Positions 1-14,432 are shown, numbered from the stretch's first letter. The stretch is DNA of 64,000 bases from Dasypus novemcinctus (GCF_030445035.2 NC_080675.1:67534544-67598543), one strand, 5' to 3'. The notes: generated by a model from the letters alone, not told the origin. Translations and numbers: made by a program.

Positions 1-2441
1 TTCATCCCTGGTATGCAAGGATGGTTCAACATAAGAAAATCAATTAAAGTAATACACCACATAAACAGATCAAAGGAAAAAAATCACATGATCATATCTA
101 TAGATGCAGAAAAAGCATTTGACAAAATACAGCAACCTTTCCTGATTAAAAAAAAAAACACTGCAAAAGAAAGAAATAGAAGGAAACTTTCTGAACATTT
201 ATAATGGTGAAATCCTAAAAATTTTCCTTCTAAGATCAGGAACAAGACAAGGATGCCTACTGTCACCTCTTCTATTTAACATTATGTTAGAAGTACTTGC
301 TCGAGCACTGAGGCAAGAACCAGATATAAAATGCATCCAAATTGGAAAGGAAGAAGTCAAAATTTCACTATTTGCAGATGACATGATCCTATACATAGAA
401 AGCCCTGAGAAATCTACAACAAAGCTTCTAGAACTTAGAAATGAATTCAGTAAAATCACAGGTTATAAGATCAAAGAACAAAAATTAGTAGCATTTCTGT
501 ACACCAATAATGAGCAATCTGAGGAGGAAAACAAGAAACATATACCACTTACAATAGTAAATTAAAAAATCAAATACCTAGGAATAAATTTACCTAAAGA
601 TGTAAAGGACTTATATACAGAAAACTACACAACACCATTCAAGGAAATCAAAGAAGACTTAAATAAGTGAAAGAATATTCCTTGTTCATGGATAAGAAGA
701 CTAAATATCATTGAGATGTCTATCCTGGGAAGCAGACTTGGCCCAGTGGATAGGGCACCCATCTACCACATGGGAGATCCACAGTTCAAACCCCGGGCCT
801 CCTTGACCTATTGGAGCTGGCCCACATGCAGTGCTGATATGCACAAGAAGTGTCCTGCCACATAGGGGTGCCCCCCACATAGGGGAGCCCCATGCGCAAG
901 GACTGCACCCTGTAAGGAGAGCCACCCAGTGTGAAAGAAAGTGCAGCCTGCCCAGGAATGGCACCGCACACATGGAGAGCTGACGCAGCAAGATGATGCA
1001 ACAAAAAGAAACACGGATTCCCGTGCTGCTGACAACAACAGAGGCAGACAAAAAGAAGAACATGCAGCAAATGCTCACAGAGAACAGACAACTGGGGTGG
1101 GGGGCAGGGGGCAGGAAGGGGAGAGAAATGAATAAAATAAATCTTAAAAAAAATGATGTCTATCCTAACCAAACTGATGTATAAATTCAATGCAATTCCA
1201 ATAAAAATCAATACAGCATTTTTTAATGAACTAGAAATCAGAGGAATCACACTACCTGACTTTAAAACATACTACAAAGCTATATAGGTCAAAGCAGCAT
1301 GTTTTTGGTACAAGGATAGACATACTGACCAATGGAACTGAATTGAGAGTTTTGGTTTAGATCCACACATATACAGTCAACTGATATTGACAAGGTCACC
1401 AAGCCCATTCAACTGGGAGAGAATGGTCTCTTCAACAAATGGTGCTTGGAGAATTGGAGATCCATATTCAAAAGAATGAAAGAAGATTACCATCTCACAC
1501 CTTATACAAAAATTAACTCAAGATGGATCAAAGACCTAAACATAAGGGCCGAGACCATAAAGACTTTCAAAGACAATGTAGGGAAGCATATACAGGATCT
1601 CATAATAGAGAATGCCTCATGAACTTCACACCCAAAGCAAAAGAAAAAATAGATAAATGGGACCTCCTCAAAATTAAAGCTTTTGTACCTCAGAGGAATC
1701 TATCAAGAAAGTGAAAAGACAGCCTACACAATGGGAGAAAATATTTGGTAACCATATGTCTGATGGAGACTAATATCCAGCATATATAAAGAAATCCTAT
1801 ATCTCAAAAATAAAATTACAAACAACCCATTTGAAAAATGGAAAAGAGGTCTGAACAGATACTCCTTCAAAGAAGGAATACAAATGGCTAAAAAGCACAA
1901 GAAAAGATGCTCAACATCACACGCTATTAGGGAAATGCAAATCAAAACTACAATGAGATACCATCTTATACCCATTAGTGGTGGCTATTGAAAAAACTGA
2001 AGACTAAAAGTGTAGGAGAGGGTGTGGAGGAATGGGAACCTTCATCCCCCGCTGGTGGGAATGTAGAAAGATTCAGCCATTCTGAATGACAGCTTGGCGG
2101 TTCCTCAAAAAACTAGCTATCAATTTGCCATATGACCTAGCAATTCCACTGCTGGGTACATATCCAGAAGAATTGAAAACAAGGACACAAACAAATATAT
2201 GCACACCAATGTTCATAGCAGCATTATTCACTATTGCCAAAAGTTGGAATCAACCCAAATGCCCATCAACAGATGAACAGATAAACAAAATGTGATATAT
2301 ACATAGAATGGACTATTACTTAACTGTAAGAAGGAATACAGTACTAACACATGAGATAACATGGGTGAATCTTGAGGACCTTATGTTGAGTAAAGTAAGC
2401 CAGTCATTGAAGGACAAATACTACATGACCTCTCTGATATG
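1..2441 (+). pseudogene. L1 ORF2 (reverse transcriptase and C-terminal part), degenerate
   Basis: ORF2 encodes the endonuclease/reverse transcriptase that copies L1 RNA into DNA. Visible here are the RT segment with '[12 protein letters not shown]' (about 97-132), '[18 protein letters not shown]' (about 232-285), and the catalytic block 'LFADDMILY' (about 370-396), whose FADD aspartates are kept. After the SINE the frame continues with the cysteine-rich C-terminal region ('YDLAIPLLGTYPEELK', 'TPMFIAALFTIAKSWNQPK' about 2125-2265) and stops at 2439-2441. Stops, small indels (for example around 150-205) and the SINE break the frame. Compared with a full ORF2 of about 1275 codons only roughly the last half is in the window. 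Confidence 0.85.
727..1154 (+). mobile_element. DAS-type tRNA-derived SINE inserted in L1 ORF2
   Basis: The left end is tRNA-like: an A-box-like stretch 'tggcccagtggatagggc' and a B-box-like 'agttcaaacccc', the split RNA polymerase III promoter. A GC-rich unrelated body follows, then an A-rich tail with 'aaataaaataaatctt'. Flanking TSDs are 'gatgtctatcct' at 715-726 and 1155-1166, so the borders are firm. The SINE depends on L1 proteins for mobility. It interrupts the ORF2 of its host L1. Confidence 0.92.
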
Positions 2442-3738
2442 AACTAAGCAAATCAAGCTATCTCAGAGAGCTAAAGACTGGAAGATAGGCTTACAAGAAA
2501 TCAGAGGGGAGAGGAAGGTTGTGAGTCAATACCCACAGGTGTGAAATCAATGAAAAAGTGGGGGTAAGTAGTTGTGCATTGAAGGGATAAGATGGGGGTA
2601 TAGGGATATTATTGGATTGAGCTTTGCAGGCTTGAAGGGGGATAGGGTTGTGAGGATGGGTCAGATGGTCCAAGAAATTGGGGAGAGGGATGGGGGAGCA
2701 AGTGAACACAGGAGATTGTCAGGTATGTGGTTGAAATTATAATGTTGAGAAAGCACTTTAGAAAATATAATAAAGAAGTGTTACTGGTTTATGGTGGTTG
2801 ACGGGGGGCATCTGGCACAGAGTGCACCTGGGGCAGGCTTCTAGGGAGTGTGTGAGTGCTCATCGTATCATAGTGTGTTATATCAGTGAGTGGAGATCCA
2901 GTGAGAGGGAAGGTGTTATGCCCTCATACTGGGGAGGCCAGATATCCTCAAACAGAGGGGAGGGTGTCTCTCAAGAGAATGGCTGGCTACCAAAGGGGGA
3001 GGACAGACTAGTGTGCCAAGCCCTCAGCATTGTTGCAAGTATCTATGAACCTTGTCCTTCAAGCAGTGAAGCTTGGTGTCACTGTGGACCTTGAGGGGAG
3101 GGGGAGAGAGGAATAGAATAGTTGGAAGAGGGGGTAAGTGGGGGACAATGGAAGTGTTCTGCATAATCCTGCAATGATGGATATAGGCCATGTTAAATAT
3201 CACCAAAAATTTATAAAGGTGTATAGTCTAAAATGTAAATCATAATGTAAACCATAACATAACCAAAAATTTATATAAGTGTACAGTATACAGTGTAAAA
3301 TGTAAACCATAATGTAAACCATGGAACCATGGTTAGTAGCTATGTTTCAATATCTGTATATCAGTTGCAGCAAATGTAACATCCACATGGAAGAAGATCA
3401 TTTCTGGGGAGGGGGAAAAGGGTTTGATGTTGAGTATATGGGAGTTCCCTATATTCTATATGTGACTTTACACTGACCTAAAACTTTCTTGAAGACATGA
3501 AAAAAAAAGTATGTAGACATGAGGAAGAAATGGAAGAGATTGCTTTGCCACTGTACATACAAGGCAACACCTATTACAGTGATGAAAGGCAAAAAGTCAA
3601 AAAAATTTTTTCCTATGATATTTTTCATTTTTTAATACCCCAATTTAATTTTTACTTTATAAATAAAGTAAAATATAATATATATTTATATATAATATAA
3701 ATATTTATTTTAGTTTTTCTAAATTATTATATATTTTG

Positions 3739-3806
3739 TTTCTAATCTTTATTATTTACCTATCTTTATTATTACCTATTATTATTACCTATTACCTATT
3801 ATTACC
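3739..3806. repeat. Microsatellite-like TTATTACC/ATT-rich repeat
   Basis: Imperfect tandem repeats of 'attattacct' and 'attacct' lie inside an AT-rich stretch (about 3600-3810) of the L1 3' UTR. This is simple-sequence DNA with no coding content. Confidence 0.7.
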
Positions 3807-4463
3807 ATTTCATTTTCCCATTAATTGAATTTGGTACTATATTAGGCTTCATTTTTAAGAAGTTTTAGATCACAGAGGGGTTCAACTATTGCAGGGGATG
3901 AGCACTGATATGGGGTGTCATTGATGGGGGATGCATGGGTGGGAGGGAGTTCTTTAGGGCATGCATATAGGGTATATAGATATGTTTGGATGTTTGTTGG
4001 GTATCGACATAGGGAGTAGGGTTGGTTTCACACAAGAACTGAAGGAGTGCTGAGTTCCTATTCCAGGAAACTCTGTTGCACTCCCCAATGGAGCAGCAAC
4101 AATCCCCCAAATACAAGGGCAAAGACCAGTGAAGAAGGAAGGTCCAATGATGGGCCCTTGATACTGATTACTATGCTTATGAGCCTGTGTGCTTCAAATT
4201 TCAACTAGGCCTAGAGTTACAGTTACCTCCTGAGAGCCTCCATGTTACTCAAATGTGGCCAGTCTCTAAGCCAGACTCAGCATGTAAATGTATTACCTTC
4301 CCTCCAGTGTGGGACATGACTCTGGGGATGAGCCTACCTGGCGCCAAGGGATTACTACCAATCACCAGCTGGTGATGCAACTAAAAAAAGACCTTGAATA
4401 AAAGGGGGAAATGGTAAAGGCAAATGTGTGTGTATCACTAAGAGACTTCAAAAATGAGTTGGG

Positions 4464-5313
<850 letters not shown>

Positions 5314-6329
5314 TGAGTTGGGAGGTCATGAAAGATGTTGCACGTAAGTACATCTCAGCAGGATCTCAGAGACAGTCAAAGTAGATAAAACCCCAGGTAA
5401 TGGTACTTCTGAGGGCTACGGAGACAGCCAGGCCTTACAGTCATGACAGATGGCTCTGAGTTCAGTGCCTTGCCATTGGGCCCTACTTTGGAATTTGTGC
5501 TCCTAAGTGTGATGGAGTGGGACTCAGATGTAACCTCTCTACACATGACTCTTCTGTCACTTTTACTGAACCTGTGGTTGGTGCTGGAGTTGGTGTATGC
5601 TCAGGGGACTTGAATCTCTGGACTGTCTATGTGCCAGCTGGGCCCTGAGCTTCAGCAGAGTTGAAAAACCTACTCTCCAGTTTGTTGGACTTACCCAGGT
5701 CAGCTAATAGGGAGGTGAGGATGGTCAACTTACCAAACCAGGGAACTGAGAAAGTCTATAGCTGCAAGCAGAAGAATTCCACCCATCAGCCATGTTGGAT
5801 CTAAGACCCCTCTCAATTTAGAGGTGGAATGGACATTGCCATCCCAGTGTCTTGAGGCTGGAGGAATAAAATATGGATTAGAACGAAGTTACTTGTGTTC
5901 TACTACAGAAACATTGTGACTCTAGCAATGGAAGAAATTATCATTGATGTGGAGACAGTGGCCATGGGAGTTGCTGAAGGCAGGGAGAGGGAAAAAGAGG
6001 TGTGGTATTAGAGCATTTTCAGGACTTGGAGTTGTCCTCAGTGGTATTGCAGGGACAGATGCAGGACACTATATATCCTGCCATAACCCACTGAATGGAC
6101 TGGGAGAGTGTAAACTACAACACAAACTATAAACCTGCTGTGTAGCAGTGCTCCAAAATGTACTCATCAAATGCAATGAATGTACCACACTAATGAAAGA
6201 AGTTGTCAATATGGGAGGAGTAGGGGGCATGGGGAGTGGGGTATATGGGAGCCTCTTATATTTTTTAATGTAACATTTTGTGTGATCTATGTCTTTAAAA
6301 AAAGATAATAATTTAAAAATCCCCCAAAA

Positions 6330-6480
6330 AATGTTCTTTCATGAACTGTAACAATTACACCACTCTAATGCAAGGTATTAATAACAGGGTAGTAGGCGAA
6401 CTCTGTACTTTATGTACTTTATGCATGATTTTTCTGTAAACCTACAACTTCTAATTAAAATAAATAAATAAATTTTAACA
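6330..6480 (+). repeat. L1 3' end fragment of another subfamily
   Basis: The block 'catgaactgtaacaatta' ... 'atgcaaggtattaataaca' ... 'tgcatgatttttctgtaaac' resembles the units at 29.2-29.9 kb and ends in 'aaataaataaataaa'. It lies directly downstream of copy A and probably belongs to an older L1 tail. Confidence 0.55.
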
Positions 6481-7499
6481 GAATATCTGCAAACACTGCC
6501 AAAAATTCCTTGGATGATATTTTATCCATGGTTGAGAACCACTGCCCTAGAGTAAAACTTAGCCCATTTACAAACATTGCCTTTTTTCATTCCCAGTTTG
6601 ACATGTATTTTTTTCTTTAGCTTCCCATTTCCACATATCTTCTCTTCCAGGCACAAATTTGCATGAGACTAATTGTTCTATACTATACATAGTAAGTTTA
6701 TATTTCAAGAACTCATAATAGGGTCTACGTTGGATGTATATGTGAATTAAACCAAAGCCATAATTTAGAGTTAATTTCCCTGATAAATGTAGCAAATGAT
6801 CCATCAGTGAAAACTTTCAGAGTTAGGACCAAGACAGTAGAGGCTCATTTTAAAAGCCTGTAAATGTAATAATGGTTAGAGTTATTTACCTACACTTTAG
6901 GCAGAGAAAGCATAGTATATAAATTCCTGTATCTCAAATATTGCTGAGTATTCCTACTTCACAGGTAAAATTATCCACTTAAACAGATTTAGGTATATAA
7001 TATCAAAGCCTGTTCTATTTGAAAATATGATTCAAGTTGACACCAACCACTCTGCTAACTAATATTCCAGAACAAGTTTTCAGTCATCTCCTAATACTAC
7101 CCTATCATTCTATCCTCAGTTTTCCACTTTATTGGCAGAAGAATCATAAAAAAACATTGTTACAATCCTTGATAATACAGAAGTATAAAGTATCTATGGT
7201 ATCCTCAGATCTCATAACCATATTAATATAAAAAAGAATCTAGTTTGATGTGACTTGTCCTGTACTTATGTGTATTCATCTTAAAATTTCCAATAGAGTT
7301 TCCTGGACATAGTCAACATATTGATTTTTTTTTAATCCCCAAGATCTCCTAGCATGATGCCTTGCATGTAATTGAGACTCACAGTATTTATCATAGAATT
7401 ATTTACACTTCAATTCCTTGCTTTCTATTCATTTTACAATGCAAAGTTTCCCCCATTCTCTATCAGAACTGCTTTTGTCAAGGTTGCTAATAATCTCGG
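6481..7499. other. Unassigned intergenic sequence
   Basis: No gene is seen. A short stretch 'ggttgagaaccactgccctag' (about 6530-6551) looks like the end of a hAT-type MER element. Around 7350-7400 there is a faint MIR/L2-like tail. The rest is AT-rich DNA without a recognisable feature. Confidence 0.4.
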
Positions 7500-9740
7500 T
7501 GTTCATTCAGTTATTTTAAAATGTATTGTGCATCTACCAAGTGCCCCAAACCATTCTGTGAACTGGGAATACATCAGTGAACAATGCAAAGTCTGTCTTC
7601 ATGGGATTTATATTCTAGTTGGGCAAAGCCGATTTTAAGTATAAATAAATAATTTAATATGATGCTAAGTACTATGAGAAAATAAAAACTGTGTGGGATA
7701 GAAAGTAAATAGAAAACACTAAAGTAGACAACATGGACAGAGACATTCTTTCTGAGGTGGAATTTTATCTGAGCGCTAAGTGATGAAGGCATCATCCAGC
7801 TAATGATCTGGAGGAAGAACTTCCCAAGCAGGAGAAACAACTAAAGGAAGACCCAAGGTTTGGAAGGAATTTAGTGAATCAAAGAGAGTAGGGTCATAGG
7901 AAAGGACAGAAAAGTAGGCAAGGACATATAAAATCTCGTGGGCCATAAGAAAAGGTCATCAGGGAAATGAATATCAAAACTACAATAAGATACAACTTCA
8001 TACCTAGTATGATGGCTATTATTAAAAAAAAAAAAACAGAAAATAAGTGTTGGTGGAGATGTGGAGAAATAGGAAAACATACGTTGCTGGCAGCATTATA
8101 AAATAGTGAAGCCATTGTGAAAATCAATTTGGTGTTCCTCAGAAAGTTGAAAATGGAATTACCATATAACCCAGTAATCCCACTTCTTGGTTTATGCCCA
8201 AAATAACTGAAAGCAGGAACTCAAATAGATATTTGTACAACAATGTTAATAGCAGAATAATTCACAATCATCAAAAAAGGTGGCTGCAACCCAAGTGTCC
8301 ATCAACAGATAAATGGATAAATAAAATGTGATATACACTCAATGGAATATTATTCAGTCATAAAAAGGAATGAAGTTCTGAAGTATGCTGAACATGGATG
8401 AACTCTGATGGCATTATGTTGAGTGTAATAAGCCACACAAAAAGAAAAATACTATATTATCTCACTTATATGAAATATCTAGAAGAAGCAAACTTCATAG
8501 AGATGGATAGTAGATTATAGTTGACCAGTGTCCAGGTATGTGGGGGGGCGGGGGGAGAGGGAATTATTGCAAAATGAGTACAGACTTTCTACCTGAGGTG
8601 ATGAAAAGTTGGGATAACTGGACAGTTGTGATGGTAGCACAATAGAGTGAATGTAATTAATACTATTAGGTTGTACTCTTGAAAGTAGTTAAAATGGGAA
8701 ATTTTTAGTTGTGTATATGTTACTAAAATTAAAAAAACAAAGAATGAATTTTCTTATATTTGCAATGAACATCCATGAGATGATTTTATATAACATTACC
8801 AAATATTTAATTCTCCAAAATGTGATTATTTTAAGAGTGAAAGGGGCACTATTGATAATTACATAAGGAGAACAATACTAAATTGAAACAGTCTTGGGTA
8901 AACAGGACATAGTCCTCCTAGTTTTAGAGCAACCAATTTATTTCATTTGGTTTTCCCTTTCAAATGATCGATGTCGCTGCTAAAAGGGAAATGGAAATAA
9001 GGAGACAAGAAAGGATGTGAGAATCTATTTAGAAGGCTATTGTGTCTAGGCATATGAGAGAATATAAACTTGGCTTGGATATTTGTAACATTGGAATAAT
9101 TGTTTTACTGATTAAATTCAGGAAATATTTTGAAGAAAAGCCAAAATGACTTGCTGATGAACCAGAAATAACTCTTAAATTTTTACTTAGTCAAATGGAG
9201 AAAAATGGCACTTTTAATTGAAATGGGAAAGACAAAGAAGAGATTCCACACAGATTTGGAAGGAAGGGGAATCAAGCCTTGAGCATGGTAATTTTTAGAT
9301 GACTGTTGGACATCTAGCTTTAAGAGTTCAGCAAACATGAGTCTGAAACTCAATGTTAGAGCTAAAAATGCAAATTTAGGCAGCATTACAGGTAGCATTT
9401 AAAGCAAGGGCCCAGGATTTGTCCCTTAAGTTCTGGATCAGGAAGAAGAAGAAAAGCTAGAAAAAGATACGAGTAAAATCCAAAGAGGTAAGAGAAAAAA
9501 CAGGAGAATATAGCATGAAAGAAGCGAAGAGAAATATTTTTAAGACAGTGTGTCAGATTCTGATGGGAGATTAACTTTGAATGAAGACAGAGAATTGATA
9601 TAGCAAAATGGAAGTCATTGATGACCAAAATAAAAGTCATTTCAGTAGAATGATGGGGGTGAAGGACCATCTGCACAATTCTAACAGCATGTGTTATGAA
9701 GAAGATCAGTGATAAAGGGAAGTAGCAGAGAAGAGCAGGC
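7500..9740 (-). repeat. Ancient L2 LINE, antisense, split by an older L1 fragment
   Basis: The segment 'accaagtgccccaaaccatt...gaatacatcagtgaacaa...tcatgggatttatattctagt' (about 7535-7620) matches the reverse complement of an L2 3' end as I remember it. The similarity resumes around 9230-9400 ('gactgttggacatctagct', 'gcaaatttaggcagcatta'). The L1 fragment at about 7955-8745 interrupts it. It is highly diverged and non-coding. Confidence 0.55.
7955..8745 (+). mobile_element. Older L1 (L1M-type) ORF2 end and 3' UTR fragment
   Basis: It begins in the ORF2 C-terminal region ('catcagggaaatgaatatca', 'gtgttggtggagatgtgg', 'cccaagtgtccatcaaca') and continues through 'ataaaaaggaatgaagttct' into a 3' UTR with 'tgtgatggtagcacaat' and an A-rich end near 8745. 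The 3' UTR differs from the long armadillo type and resembles mammal-wide L1M. Many substitutions and stops make it non-coding. Confidence 0.8.
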
Positions 9741-9889
9741 ATTCAAGGGATTTTTTTTTTCCTTTTAAGATGCTTTTTCCAAGAGATAGAAATTCATAAT
9801 GGAAAAGAGAAGAGCAGTTGCAGGAGGAGATCCATCAATAGCAAAAGGGATGAGAACCACAGCTCAAATGGAAATGACAGTGGAATTAT

Positions 9890-11560
9890 TTTTCCCTGTC
9901 CTCTTCTTACTCAATATCTTAGAAACACTTGACAACTGTTCATACTGTCTTCTTGAAAAGGCTTCTTCTCTTAGCTACTATGCCTCCACCATTTTTTATT
10001 TGCCTCCTACTCTCATGCCATGCTTTTGCAGTGTCCTTCTCATCCAACATGCAAATATTGGATTTCAAACTAGGCGATCTTGTCTATATTGTCTACACTC
10101 ACTGGTGTTTCATTGAATCCCATGCCCTTAAGTATAAACTATATGCTCCAAACTCCCAAATAAAATGTTTAGTCCTAAAGTTTCTCCTGAGTTTCAGAGT
10201 CTGCATGCTACCCCTTTATGCACTTGGATGTCCAATTGGCTTCTCTAGTTTACATTGTCCAACTCTTAAGTCCTCTCTTCCCTCCTATTTCCATAAAATC
10301 AGTTCCCTCCTCATTCTTCCCCATCTCAGGAAATGGCACCATTATTCACCCTGTTGCTCTGTCCAAAAGCCTAAAAATTACCCTTGATTACTTTTTTCAT
10401 TTCTCATATCCAATGAGCCAGCTCAACTTCCTTGTCCTATCTCCAATAAAACTATTTGAGCCATCACTTTCTTCCCATACACTGCTATTATCTTAGTCTC
10501 AACGATCATCTCTTTTCCCGTGAGCCTATAGAATGACTTTCTATCTGGTTTCCCTGTTACCGTACTTTCTCTGCCCAACTTGGAAATTTTTCTCCACAGT
10601 GTTCATTTAAATCATGGACTATATCAGGTCACTCCCTTACTTGAAACATTCATCATTTCCAGTTGCTTTTAGAATACAATTCAAACTCTCCATCATAGTC
10701 CACAAGACTTCTACTTTCCTTTCCAAGTATACCTGGTTTTCCTCTCTCCCTCTCACTCTGCTCCATATACATTGGTCTTCTCTCTGTTCTTCAAATGTTC
10801 AAACTCATTCTGTCCTTTGATCCTTTGAAAATGCTGATGAGAACTTTTATCATTGATGTGGAGGCAGTGGCCACCAGAGATTTTGAGGGGAGGGAGAGGG
10901 AAAAATAGATGTAATACGGGGGCATTTTCAGGAAATTTGAATTGCCCTACATGACATTGCAATGATGGATACAGGTCATTATATATTTTGTCATAACAAA
11001 ATTGTGTGGGACAGAGTGTATACTATAATGTAAACTATATTCCATGCTTAATGGCAATGCTTCAATATGTGCTCATCAATTGTAACAAAAGTACCACACT
11101 AATGAAGGATGTTGTTAATGTAGGAAAATGTGAGAGGAAGAAGGAGTGGAGCATAGGGGAATCCCCTATACTTTTTATGTAATGTTATGGCATTTAAAGT
11201 TTTTTTTTTCATTTTTAATGTACTAATTAAAAAAAGGAAAATGCTGATGCCTCTTCTCCTGCTCTTTATGGACAGCTATTTTTCATTCTCCAGAATTCAG
11301 CTCTAATTTATCTCCTTAGAAATCCTTTTCATAATCATTCTATTTTATCCTCTGATCACATGAACTGTTGTCCACCTAGCTTGTTTACTTTATAGCATCT
11401 GCCATAATCAGTGATTATCTTGTTGATCCATTACTTTATCTATTTATTATCTTATCCCTCTCATTCCTCTTGGTTCCTGCACTTCCAACAGCATCCAGAA
11501 GAATGCCTGGTATTCAATAAGTGTTTGTGGAGAATGAGTTAATAAATAAATGAACAAACG
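9890..11560 (+). repeat. Ancient L2 LINE, sense, split by an L1 tail
   Basis: Diverged L2 similarity runs from the region of 'aggtcactcccttacttgaa' (about 10627) to the 3' end at about 11480-11560 ('gcctggtattcaataagtg', then 'aataaataaatgaac'). The 5' limit is uncertain. The sequence is cut by a 397-bp L1 insertion at 10840-11236. There is no usable reading frame. Confidence 0.6.
10840..11236 (+). mobile_element. 5'-truncated L1 insertion consisting only of the last 3' UTR module
   Basis: This 397-bp insertion holds just the terminal 3' UTR module ('gatgtggaggcagtggcca', 'gacattgcaatgatggata', 'gtaccacactaatgaagga') and an A-rich end. Perfect 13-bp TSDs 'gaaaatgctgatg' at 10827-10839 and 11237-11249 define it exactly. 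It is a severely truncated L1 retrotransposition event into an L2. Confidence 0.93.
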
Positions 11561-11564
11561 TTAA

Positions 11565-14205
11565 ATAATTTATTCTTGGAAAACTCATGATTGAGCACCA
11601 CTTCCTACTAATTGATCAAACCTACTCTTCAATTACCCAGTTTATCATAAGAATAATCTATGTCAAGCTCACCAATCTGAAAATTTCAGTACCTACTCTT
11701 CATCTTTTAGAATATCAGGATGACATTTATTGATGATTTTCTTTCTGTCCTTCCCTATTATATTTCTCATAAAATGAAGAAAAACAAAGAATTGGTAACT
11801 GCTATGAGACCTCATCTTAAAAGTCCTTTCAGCACCCTAGGGTATGGTTCATTCGGACCTGGAGACCTGAACTTACTGAAAGAAAATACATTTTCCCCAT
11901 CTCCTCAACTTCCTGAGACTTCAGTTTCTCCTTAACACTGTATGTTCTGCCCTTTTCAATGTTAAGATTTCTCCCCTTGATGTAAAATGAAAGTTCATTT
12001 GGAATTGAGTCACCTAGCTTCTAACTCATCTGTGAGTATTACATAATGTTCTGCATTGTCTTCCCTCCTTGCTCTTCAAAACAGTTCAGAAGTTTAAAAT
12101 TTCTTTAGCACTTGTGTGAAACTTAGTTTATTCTAACCATTAGCTACTTCAAAAGAAAACTCTTGTGCCTTTCCTTGGTCATAAGCTTTTCCTTCAATTT
12201 TCTATATATCTTTTAGATTTGTACCAAAGATCTCCTGGTGTGGTTACAATGACTTCTATAGTTTGTCTATCATTTTTCTCTTTGGATTTATTCAGAAATT
12301 TAAAGTAAGAACATACTTACCAAAAAAAAACCTCTTAAGCAAAAACTTAAACAACAGTTTTCTTTTAGAATTATTGTACTTTTCTTTCCTATGACTTTTT
12401 TTTAAATTTTCCCTAAACTCCAGAAAACAGTCTCATTAGTCTAACATTCCCTTGTCTTTTTCCATAGCACAAGTGCCATCTTAAGGGAAGTCAGTATCTT
12501 ATTGCTGGCACACCTGTCCCAAGCAAAAATTATATTCTCAGAACCAAGCATATATTATAGTGACACCCACATTGTTCAGTTAAGTAAATTAGATAGTAGG
12601 TATCTAGTGTTGTTATTGGCGGTTAGCATTTAGAAAGAGAAAACAGGGCAGAAAAGAGAAAATCTTTTCTTTTGACCTTGCCAGGAAGCTGGTGAATTCA
12701 TGCTAGCATCTAGAGCATATAAACCATAAATGTAAATTCAGCTGGGAAAAGAAAGAAGAGAGTAATTTGACAGTGTTTCCCACTTCCAAAGAGAGGAAAA
12801 CCATCTTGCATCCTCTCTCAATGAATTAAACATGAATAACCCATATTATTAAATATTGTAGAAATTTATAATTGTGGCACCAGTAGGATTCAGGATTTAG
12901 CTAAGGCTTCTTTTATCCTTTAGCATCTATGCTATATATGGACAACTTAACTTAAAAGCTTCCTAGAACACCAGTGACTTCCACTCTCTTTTGTGAGCAG
13001 GACACTTTTCACTTTCTTCCAAGCTAATGTCATAGTCTTGTATTTCCCACAGTCCCAATCTCCTCCTCTGTTGTGTCTCACACCCCTAGAAAGAATCCTG
13101 CACCAAAGAGAGAAGTGTTATTACTTTCTCGTCTATTAATCCTCACCCAAAGTAGAACATTATCCCTAGTCCCCACATTTGTCTTCACTAGACAATCATC
13201 TCAAAATTCTAAATGAAATAGTTATTGATATTTTCAAAACCCATGACTCCATAAGATTTGCTATGTCTGTCACCTGACATGCTTTTGTCCCCAAAATTCT
13301 TTATTACATGAGTTGAATTTCCAAGCTCTCATAACCTGCACTAATTCATCAGCAGCAAAAACTCATTTTTCTGCCACCTCATTCCCTATAGTCATATAAC
13401 ATGTCTCCAGTCTTCCACTTCCTTCTACATTTCTGCTATTCCTTTTAAGAAGGACCAAGTGAGTTTTGAAAATTTCAACCTGGTCTTTAAATTTGTTATG
13501 TTACCACTATACCACAAGAAATTATAACACTTTACTGGTACAGCATGTCTCCCTTTTTTGTTATTTTCAAGTCCACAAAATTGTTTTTATTAATTCTAGA
13601 TTATTTCTTATAGAGTCCTCCACAGTGAGAGATATGAAGTCATTAAGTCCAGGGTCTGCTACAAACACCCACTGTTCAAATAAATTCTATACTCTTTCAA
13701 TTCCCTGAGCAGGGCTATTCCAAACAGAAACAAGATTTCCATCCGTCCAACATAGAATCCAGGGCTTTATTTGTCAATTTTGGTCCTGCTTGTCTCACTT
13801 TTAATGTCCCTCATAATCATTGCACATCCTCATAGAGTCAAAAGCTCATAAGTTTACTGGCCATTTTCCCCCATGGCACTTGCCAAATGTGTGTTTCCCT
13901 AGTTGCTGTTACTGTGGTTACTTTGGAACTCATCTAATAATATCCAAGGTGATCAATGGTGAAATTTTCAAGTTAGCTAGTTCCAGCCTGTCCGAGTTTT
14001 CTGTAATCACTCGTCCAGCCTTTCTAGTCATCAAGGAGAGACTCCCCAAATCCTCTTGGTATTAACGCCCTATCTGCAAATGTCAGAAGGCATTCCTTAA
14101 TTGTTTCATTGTCCTGGGCATACTCTGAGGATATCTTTTGAATTTTGTCTCTGTCTTATAATTGGTTTTAGGTCTCAGTCACTAACAACAACTAAAATAA
14201 ACCCT
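11565..14205. other. 2.6 kb without an identified gene or repeat
   Basis: There are only short open frames, none with a recognisable domain. Composition is AT-rich and pyrimidine-rich on this strand. The part 13.0-14.1 kb has the look of a diverged antisense mobile element, but I could not assign a family. No splice-like exon structure or promoter was convincing. Confidence 0.4.
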
Positions 14206-14207
14206 TG

Positions 14208-14432
14208 AGTGCAGATGTGGCTCAAGCAGCTGAGCACCTGCTTCCCATGTGGGAGGTCCCAGGTTCAGTCCCCAGGCCTCCTAAAACCAAAACAAACAAA
14301 CAAACAAGGAAACAAACCCAAAAACCAACTCAGGGGAGCGAGCCAATGTGGCTAAGTGATTGAGGAGTGGCTTCCCACATATGCACATACAAGGCCCCAG
14401 GTTCGATCCCTGGCCCCTCAAAAAAAAAAAAC
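14208..14432 (+). mobile_element. Two short tRNA-derived SINE units in tandem
   Basis: Unit 1 (about 14208-14330) reads 'gcagatgtggctcaagcag' ... 'cccaggttcagtccccag' and ends in 'aaacaaacaaacaaac'. Unit 2 (about 14331-14432) reads 'ccaatgtggctaagtgatt' ... 'ccaggttcgatccctgg' and ends in a 12-A tail. Each is essentially a tRNA-like head plus tail, lacking the GC-rich body of the longer DAS copies. They belong to a simpler subfamily of the same tRNA-derived class. Confidence 0.8.

Noticed and set aside
727..810. tRNA gene-like segment with A and B boxes
   Set aside because: It is the head of a SINE. It has the body, tail and TSD of a retroposon and occurs thirteen times in the window.
9929..10387. 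152-codon plus-strand frame
   Set aside because: It overlaps pyrimidine-rich DNA at the 5' side of an L2. The peptide is hydrophobic and low in complexity, without a recognisable domain.
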